Shown here piece after piece: positions 58,847 through 64,000 of a DNA stretch of 64,000 nt. Origin of the DNA: Cytobacillus dafuensis (GTDB taxonomy: Bacteria; Bacillota; Bacilli; Bacillales; Cytobacillaceae); NCBI RefSeq assembly GCF_007995155.1, contig NZ_CP042593.1:2956001-3020000 (forward strand), given 5' to 3'. Position 1 is the stretch's first letter, and each line of letters starts with the position of its first letter. The translations under genes were made by a program, and so were the position numbers. The notes beneath the pieces are model-generated. The model was given only the letters and a program-made list of their open reading frames with translations, was not told the origin of the DNA and did not search any database.

Positions 58847-60115
58847 TTAAACAAGCAAATGAAAAAGATTACTGTCTTTGTTGATTTCCGTATAATCAAA
58901 CCCCTTTTTGTTCATTCTATGGATTAAACCAGGGTAGTCTTCTCTATGTTTTAATTCTATCCCTACTAATGCTGGACCATTATCTTTATTATTCTTTTTC
59001 GTATACTCAAATCTTGTAATATCATCTGTTGGACCGAGTACTTCGTCAAGGAACTCCCTTAATGCACCTGCACGTTGAGGAAAGTTTACAATGAAATAAT
59101 ATAACAGACCTTCATATTGTAAAGATCTCTCCTTCATCTCTTGCATCCTGCCAAAATCATTATTCCCACCACTAATAACACATACGATATTCTTCCCTTT
59201 AATTTTTTCTTTATAGAAGTCAAGAGAAGCAATTGGTAATGCACCTGCTGGTTCAGCGACAATTGCATGTTCATTATATAATTCAAGGATTGTCGTACAA
59301 ACCTTTCCTTCTGGTACAAGCAAAATATCGTCTATAAGCTCCTCGCAAATGTCAAAAGTCTTCTCTCCAACACTTTTGACGGCTGCTCCATCAATAAATT
59401 TATCAATTTCCGCTAATGAGGTAACACACTTATTCTTAATAGATATACTCATAGATGCTGCACCTGCTGGTTCAACACCGATCATTTTTGTTTGCGGAGA
59501 AATACTTTTAATATATGTACTTAGCCCAGCCATTAACCCTCCTCCGCCAATACTTGCGAAGACATAATCTATAGACTCCTCACAGTCATTTAAAATTTCA
59601 ACTGCAACTGTTCCTTGACCCGCAATGACTCTTTCATCATCAAAAGGATGAATAAATGTACTCTGTTCTGATTTAGCACATTTATTAGCTTCAGCATACG
59701 AATCATCAAATGTATCACCAACAAGTACAATATCAACAAATTCTCTGCCAAACATCTCAACTTGACTAATCTTTTGCCTTGGGGTCGTTGTGGGCATAAA
59801 GATTTTCCCACGAACACCTAAATGTCTGCACGCATAAGCAACTCCCTGAGCATGATTGCCAGCACTTGCACAGACAACTCCATTTCTCGTTTCCTCAACA
59901 CTTAATGACTTAACAGAATAGTACGCACCTCTAAGCTTAAAAGAACGGATATGCTGTAAATCTTCCCTTTTCAAAAATACATTACAATTATATTTTTCAG
60001 AAAGTCGCTCATTTCTTTGTAAAGGTGTATGGGAGACGATATCTTTAAGCTGCTGGTATGCAATTAAAATCTCCTCCAACTGCACCCACCTTTTTTTCAA
60101 TAATTTCTGTTCCAT
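58847..60115 (-). CDS. ilvA: Threonine dehydratase (biosynthetic)
   Basis: PLP enzyme deaminating threonine to 2-oxobutyrate, the first step of isoleucine synthesis. In the 422-residue product the PLP-Lys lies in SFKLRGAYY (about 58-66), with SAGNHAQGVAYA and GGGGLMAG phosphate-binding loops, and a single ACT-like regulatory domain at the C-terminus (about 330-422). No T-box leader is visible upstream; instead the upstream region faces a divergent small gene and a family A repeat. Confidence 0.95.
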   Translation of the reverse strand: MEQKLLKKRWVQLEEILIAYQQLKDIVSHTPLQRNERLSEKYNCNVFLKREDLQHIRSFKLRGAYYSVKSLSVEETRNGVVCASAGNHAQGVAYACRHLGVRGKIFMPTTTPRQKISQVEMFGREFVDIVLVGDTFDDSYAEANKCAKSEQSTFIHPFDDERVIAGQGTVAVEILNDCEESIDYVFASIGGGGLMAGLSTYIKSISPQTKMIGVEPAGAASMSISIKNKCVTSLAEIDKFIDGAAVKSVGEKTFDICEELIDDILLVPEGKVCTTILELYNEHAIVAEPAGALPIASLDFYKEKIKGKNIVCVISGGNNDFGRMQEMKERSLQYEGLLYYFIVNFPQRAGALREFLDEVLGPTDDITRFEYTKKNNKDNGPALVGIELKHREDYPGLIHRMNKKGFDYTEINKDSNLFHLLV

Positions 60116-60287
60116 ATTGTCACCCTCACTTCTTTTCGATTTAATTTTTCCATTATACCATTTGTTTTCATGATTTCAACCTAATTTTTTCAAAATTTAT
60201 ATTTTTCCAATATTAATTGAATAGCATAGGAGGAATTCATCATATAATAAGCGAAAGTTAATGAAAAATATTTTTCAACTGATTTTT

Positions 60288-60383
60288 TGAGCTAATCAGA
60301 AAAGTAAAGTTTCTGCTAAAAAGATCGCATAAGTAAAACTAAGGCATTCGCCGAAGGTCACCGTGAACGCCAAGTTTTTCTAA
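60288..60383 (-). repeat. Family A intergenic repeat, shortened copy
   Basis: Minus-strand TTAGAAAAACTTGGCGTTCAC ... GGCGAATGCCTTAGTTTTACT, then TTATGCGATCTTTTTAGCAG and a shortened tail. It ends 23 nt before the 78-residue gene on the plus strand. Confidence 0.75.
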
Positions 60384-60405
60384 ACATTTATCGGAGGTGG
60401 AGGAA

Positions 60406-60642
60406 ATGGAGTTTTCTTTATGTAGCCTAGATTGTGCTTTGCCTGTTGAAGTGATTTTGGATGAGGATAATGGAAGGTATATGATCCGTAAAAGCGATTC
60501 TAGTGGAGAATTTTTTAATACTCCCCATGAATTAATCCAATGGGTCAATAATAATTTTAGTGCTGAAGAATTCTGCGATCCATCTGAGTTTCAATCGATG
60601 ATCAAAAAATTAAGCGATTATTTAAGCAATCCGAATTATTAG
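60406..60642 (+). CDS. Small acidic protein (78 aa), unknown
   Basis: A 78-residue acidic protein: beta-rich N-terminus (MEFSLCSLDCALPVEVILDE, two Cys), then FFNTPHELIQWVNNNF and a C-terminal helix. No family recognised. The ATG at 60406 follows GGAGGTGGAGG; the GTG at 60397 lies inside that site. It has its own terminator and is convergent with dfrA. Confidence 0.65.
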   Translation: MEFSLCSLDCALPVEVILDEDNGRYMIRKSDSSGEFFNTPHELIQWVNNNFSAEEFCDPSEFQSMIKKLSDYLSNPNY

Positions 60643-60644
60643 CG

Positions 60645-60675
60645 AAAAAAGACTCCACAATTGGAGTCTTTTTTA
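60645..60675. terminator. Bidirectional terminator
   Basis: AAAAAAGACTCC / GGAGTCTTTTTT stem between the 78-residue gene and dfrA. Confidence 0.88.
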
Positions 60676-60712
60676 TTGAGAATTAATGGATTTTTTATCC
60701 AAATCACCAAAA

Positions 60713-61198
60713 TTATTTTCTTTTATAAATTTCAAATTCATAATCAAATGGATTCTTCTCATCCTTAAGACCTTTTTCCTTAGAAATAAGCTCCCATTCT
60801 GAAAAATTTATTTCAGGAAAATATGTATCTCCTTCAAATCGGTGATAAATTCGAGTTAAATATAATCGATCTGTAAATGGCAATACTAGCTTAAAAATTT
60901 CAGCCCCGCCAATGACAAATATTTCATCGTCTCGTTGGTTACTAAATTCCATCAATTCTTCAATAGAATTTAGTACGGTACATCCTTCGTATGAGAATGA
61001 TGGATTACGAGTTACGACAATATTGTCTCTCCCAGGTAAAGGGCGCCCGAGAGAATCCCATGTTTTTCTTCCCATTGCAATCGGTTGCCCCATTGTTGTT
61101 CTTTTAAAAAATTTTAAGTCTTCTGGAATATGCCAAGGAAGCTCATTATTTCTGCCAATAACACGATTTTCATCCATTGCCCAAATAAGAGAAATCAT
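60713..61198 (-). CDS. dfrA: Dihydrofolate reductase
   Basis: NADPH-dependent reduction of dihydrofolate, regenerating the cofactor used by thymidylate synthase. The 161-residue product has the full set of DHFR features: [30 protein letters not shown] (catalytic Glu/Asp in PEDLKFF), [21 protein letters not shown]. Its ATG overlaps the thyA stop by 4 nt (ATGA), the normal thyA-dfrA operon. Confidence 0.96.
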   Translation of the reverse strand: MISLIWAMDENRVIGRNNELPWHIPEDLKFFKRTTMGQPIAMGRKTWDSLGRPLPGRDNIVVTRNPSFSYEGCTVLNSIEELMEFSNQRDDEIFVIGGAEIFKLVLPFTDRLYLTRIYHRFEGDTYFPEINFSEWELISKEKGLKDEKNPFDYEFEIYKRK

Positions 61199-61989
61199 AC
61201 GCTAACAGCTCCCTTAATATGCGGGTGGGGCTCGTAGTTTTCTAAGGAGAAGTCCTCATACTTAAAGCTGAAAATATCTTTTACTTCAGGATTTATTTTC
61301 AATATCGGCAATGAGCGTGTGTCACGGCTAAGCTGCAGCTTTATTTGTTCTAAATGATTTGTATATATATGTGTATCCCCGAATGTATGGATGAATTCCC
61401 CAGGCTCTAAATCGCACACTTGAGCTATCATTAGAGTCAGTAATGCATATGAAGCAATATTAAATGGAACACCCAGAAATACATCCGCTGACCTTTGGTA
61501 AAGCTGACAAGATAATTTCCCTTCTGCGACATAAAATTGGAACATGCAGTGGCAAGGTGGTAGCGCCATCTTCTCAATATCACCAACATTCCATGCATTT
61601 ACAATCATTCTTCTTGAATCAGGGTTCGTTTTTATTTGCTTGATTAAGTCACTGATTTGATCAATTGTCTTTCCGTCAGCACCTGTCCATGATCTCCATT
61701 GATGTCCATATACAGGTCCTAAATTACCATCCTGATCGGCCCACTCATTCCAAATTCTTACTCCGTTATCTTGAAGATATTTAATATTCGTATCTCCTTG
61801 CAAGAACCATAGCAACTCATGAATGATTGATCGTATATGCAATTTCTTAGTTGTTAAAAGAGGAAAGCCTTTTTGCAGATCAAATCGCATTTGATATCCA
61901 AAAGTGCTAATCGTACCAGTTCCCGTTCTATCCTCTTTTTTTACCCCATGTTCTAACACATGCTCACATAGTTTTAAATATTGTTTCAT
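61195..61989 (-). CDS. thyA: Thymidylate synthase
   Basis: Methylates dUMP to dTMP using methylene-tetrahydrofolate. The 264-residue product is the ThyA (ThyB-length) type with the catalytic [29 protein letters not shown] and [11 protein letters not shown] motifs. AAGGTTGTGTGAAAG precedes the ATG. Coupled to dfrA downstream. Confidence 0.97.
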   Translation of the reverse strand: MKQYLKLCEHVLEHGVKKEDRTGTGTISTFGYQMRFDLQKGFPLLTTKKLHIRSIIHELLWFLQGDTNIKYLQDNGVRIWNEWADQDGNLGPVYGHQWRSWTGADGKTIDQISDLIKQIKTNPDSRRMIVNAWNVGDIEKMALPPCHCMFQFYVAEGKLSCQLYQRSADVFLGVPFNIASYALLTLMIAQVCDLEPGEFIHTFGDTHIYTNHLEQIKLQLSRDTRSLPILKINPEVKDIFSFKYEDFSLENYEPHPHIKGAVSV

Positions 61990-62050
61990 CTTTCACACAA
62001 CCTTTTCTTTTCAACATGGTTATTATTTTATCAAAGGAAACAGTTTTAGA

Positions 62051-62752
62051 CTAATTTAATTTTTTTATAAATTTGTATGTTTCAGGTGCCTTTTCTTTTA
62101 GTAGTCTCCGATCTTTTCCACCAAGGTAATACATAGCAAATGTTTCAGCAAAGTATTCTTCAGGAAATGAAAGGAAATAGTCATTATTCGGAAATAACAG
62201 TGTTTTTTCTTTATTCCATGCTGAAAGAAATTTATCATCATAACGGATTCCATCATAAACGTGACGATCAATAGAATGGGCAAGCTCATGCAGCTCTAAA
62301 TTAACAGAGCTGTGTCCTTTCCCCTTCTCACTGTTGCCGATCTTTACAAGAACTGTTTTAGATCCCCCTATTCCAGGAACATCATCCCAAGTCGTTCCGT
62401 TTTTATATCCCCTCGGAATTATTCCTGCTAGATCACTTGCAGTAGGATTATCAGTTAATTTACCTACAAATAATTTAACCTTAATATGCTCATTTGCAAT
62501 TTTCTTCAAAAGTGAGTAGGGTAAATTATCAATCCGTGAAATAATTTCAGCAGCTTTTAGCTCATCAAATGGTTCAGTTGGAAGAATGATAATATTTCCT
62601 AATAGATTCGGAGAGTTTAGAACAAGTGATTGATTGAGAAGGGATTTACTTGCATAATCCTTAAGGATGATACCGTCAGTTTCAGCCTGCGAACTCCCCA
62701 TTAATGGAAGGGAAATTGACAAGGTGAATAATAATGACAACATTCTTTTCAT
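62051..62752 (-). CDS. Secreted lethal-factor-like (M34/ATLF) metallopeptidase
   Basis: A 233-residue exported protein: signal peptide (cleavage near SQA, residue 23), then a zinc peptidase domain with HELAHSIDRHVYDG (HExxH, about 152-165) and the downstream glutamate segment FPEEYFAETFAMYYL (about 193-207). This arrangement is that of the anthrax lethal factor / Pro-Pro endopeptidase group. B. subtilis ypjP occupies a similar place beside thyB, as I recall. Substrate unknown. Confidence 0.8.
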   Translation of the reverse strand: MKRMLSLLFTLSISLPLMGSSQAETDGIILKDYASKSLLNQSLVLNSPNLLGNIIILPTEPFDELKAAEIISRIDNLPYSLLKKIANEHIKVKLFVGKLTDNPTASDLAGIIPRGYKNGTTWDDVPGIGGSKTVLVKIGNSEKGKGHSSVNLELHELAHSIDRHVYDGIRYDDKFLSAWNKEKTLLFPNNDYFLSFPEEYFAETFAMYYLGGKDRRLLKEKAPETYKFIKKLN

Positions 62753-62888
62753 TGTTAACGCCCCTTCTGCAAATCTTAGATGCTTCTAATCTATGTTTTC
62801 AAAAGAATTTTTTAGTATGATAGATTACGTAAATTATATCATACGTGAAAAACTCAAAATATGATCGTTAACTAGGAAAACTTGGAAA

Positions 62889-62926
62889 TAAAAAAAGAGG
62901 CTCTAATATTATTTCAGAGCCTCTTA
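62889..62926 (-). terminator. Terminator of the telA-terD unit
   Basis: AAGAGGCTCT / AGAGCCTCTT stem with a minus-strand T-run, 14 nt after the TerD stop. Confidence 0.85.
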
Positions 62927-62939
62927 ATAGCTTGTTCAA

Positions 62940-63551
62940 TTAACTATAAGAACGAACAACATCTGCTAATCCTGCAGCGGATGTACCAGTTCCAATTGCG
63001 GCAAATTTCCAATCTCCACCGTTACGGTAAATTTCCCCTACAACTAAGCAAGTTTTGCCACTATAATCATCTGTTAAATTAAAATGTATTAATTCCTGGT
63101 TATTGGCTGAATTAACGATACGGATGAAGGCATTTTGAATCATACCGAAATGCTGTTTTCTTTTCAAACAATCATAAATATTTACAACGAAAACAAGCTT
63201 TTGAATTTGCGATGGTACCCGATCTAAGTCAATTAGGACTTGCTCATCATCTCCGTCTCCATCACCAGTTAAGTTATCTCCAGTATGCTGTACACTGCCA
63301 TCGTTGCTCTTTAAATTTCCAAAATAGATGACATCGCTGTTATTTCTAATTTTTTCATTTTCTCCCAGCAATAATACTGAAGCATCACAATCAACATTCG
63401 GGCTTCCACCGCCCCCAAATAAAGATCCGAATAATCCTCCACCGCCCTTGCTTTGAACGGGATCCCAGCCAAGCCCAACCATAATTTTCGATAGACCTGG
63501 ATTTCCTTTCGTTAAATCAACACGTTGACCCTTTTGTAAATTAATTGCCAT
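62940..63551 (-). CDS. TerD family stress protein
   Basis: A 203-residue TerD/YceD-type calcium-binding stress protein: MAINLQKGQRVDLTKGNPGLSKI, VGLGWDP, a Gly-rich insert (SKGGGGLFGSLFGGGG), the calcium loop GDGDGDDEQVLIDLD and GEIYRNGGDWKFAAIG. The Gly/Phe insert is longer than in the minimal family members I recall. ATG 63551 follows GAGGTG. It lies 45 nt after telA, matching the yce/ter stress clusters of Bacillus. Confidence 0.9.
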   Translation of the reverse strand: MAINLQKGQRVDLTKGNPGLSKIMVGLGWDPVQSKGGGGLFGSLFGGGGSPNVDCDASVLLLGENEKIRNNSDVIYFGNLKSNDGSVQHTGDNLTGDGDGDDEQVLIDLDRVPSQIQKLVFVVNIYDCLKRKQHFGMIQNAFIRIVNSANNQELIHFNLTDDYSGKTCLVVGEIYRNGGDWKFAAIGTGTSAAGLADVVRSYS

Positions 63552-63596
63552 TATTTTCACCTCATCAATTTTTATATAAGAATTAAACGGGCAAAA

Positions 63597-64000
63597 TTAC
63601 CCTTGATTCTTTATTTTTTTAAAATTGTCCTGCAGCTGTTCTAATCTTCTTGTTCCTTCTTCTCTTAAGCGTTTATTATCTTCTTCAATTGCTTTTGTTT
63701 CCTGCATTCCTTTAATAATAATATTCCAAGATTCTTCAATCGTTTCGATCTTTATACTAGGTCCTCCTGCAAGTCTAGCAATATCAGCACTTTGAGATGA
63801 AATATTTTGAGCATTTCGCAGTAGCATTTCATTCGTCCTTCTATCAAGCTCATTCATAGAGTCCGCTACAAGCTTTTGTCTTTTCGCAGCAACTGCTTGA
63901 ATTAAACCGTTTTTAAAGATTGGGATTGTTGTGACAAAAGCTGAATTGATTTTCCCAATTAGCTTTGTATTCCCTCTTTGCAAAAGTCGAATTTGCGGTG
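63597..64000 (-). CDS. Toxic anion resistance protein TelA (5' end missing)
   Basis: The C-terminal ~133 residues of a TelA/YceH-family protein; the frame stays open to the window edge (PQIRLLQRGNTKLIGKI, AFVTTIPIFKNGLIQAVAAKR, IETIEESWNIIIKGMQETKAIEEDN). TelA proteins are linked to tellurite and cell-envelope stress with TerC/TerD proteins. Ends in a charged coiled coil. The true start is outside the window to the right. Confidence 0.9.
   Translation of the reverse strand, partial: PQIRLLQRGNTKLIGKINSAFVTTIPIFKNGLIQAVAAKRQKLVADSMNELDRRTNEMLLRNAQNISSQSADIARLAGGPSIKIETIEESWNIIIKGMQETKAIEEDNKRLREEGTRRLEQLQDNFKKIKNQG

Noticed and set aside
60116..60290. T-box or attenuator for ilvA
   Set aside because: Looked for because ilvA is often under such control, but no T-box core or terminator lies upstream.

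Overview
The window reads as a stretch of chromosome from a low-G+C, spore-forming member of the Bacillaceae. The evidence is Bacillus-type Shine-Dalgarno sites, frequent TTG/GTG starts, sporulation-linked families (Spo0M, YjcZ, a GerT-like Hsp20, VanY/YodJ) and gene blocks that match my memory of the B. subtilis yod region (ctpA, yodJ, deoD, yodL, yozD, yodN, yozE, yokU, kamA, yodP-T) and ypm/ypj region (ypmS, ypmR, ypmQ, ypmP, ilvA, dfrA, thyA). No species is assigned. No rRNA, intact tRNA, prophage or CRISPR array was found.

Layout. 1-3.2 kb: riboflavin operon ribD-ribE-ribBA (minus, ribBA runs off the left edge) behind an FMN riboswitch with its own promoter and terminator. 3.2-10.7 kb: envelope and membrane genes, including a TlpA-like thioredoxin, a yxlEFG-like ABC operon, and uppP followed by a DedA carrier, a pair that fits undecaprenyl-phosphate recycling. 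11-18 kb: amidohydrolase, GNAT enzyme with an unusual structured leader, MATE pump, an SDR lacking the usual catalytic Tyr, a GerT-like spore protein and a secreted CAP protein. 18.5-21.6 kb: an overlapping operon of a beta-propeller lipoprotein, response regulator and histidine kinase. 22-24.9 kb: small zinc-ribbon protein, secreted protein of unknown function, and a COG0523/CobW GTPase coupled to an unknown partner. 25.4-36 kb: the yod-like block with many small Bacillus-specific genes. 36-40 kb: a second two-component system next to a divergent membrane-protein gene whose upstream region carries a striking inverted pair of OmpR-type direct repeats. 40-48.7 kb: IS110 remnant, then the beta-lysine cluster (yokU, kamA, sigma-54 activator, yodP-yodT homologues); kamA has a near-consensus -24/-12 promoter. 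49-52 kb: LD-carboxypeptidase, YjcZ-type protein, and an rsgA-type GTPase preceded by what looks like a leader-peptide attenuator. 52-64 kb: DUF4397 protein, ypm block, orphan kinase, tatA-tatC, ilvA, dfrA, thyA, a lethal-factor-like metallopeptidase, TerD and a partial TelA.

Repeats are the other main theme. Two structured intergenic families recur here. Family A is a ~135 bp element with a TTAGAAAAACTTGGC hairpin end (single copies near 1.0, 13.2, 17.1, 48.9 and 60.3 kb and four in tandem at 26.9 kb). Family B is a two-hairpin element (13.9, 22.3, 25.2, 27.5 kb, fragment at 52.9 kb) that in three of five cases begins exactly at the stop codon of the preceding gene. Further G+C-rich repeats lie at 4.1 and 10.7 kb and a REP-like palindrome at 22.5 kb.

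The most novel candidates are the attenuator in front of rsgA (51.85-52.05 kb), the stop-codon-anchored family B element, the structured leader at 12.4 kb, and two genes (31.4 and 43.7 kb) whose ribosome-binding sites point to ATT or ATC start codons.
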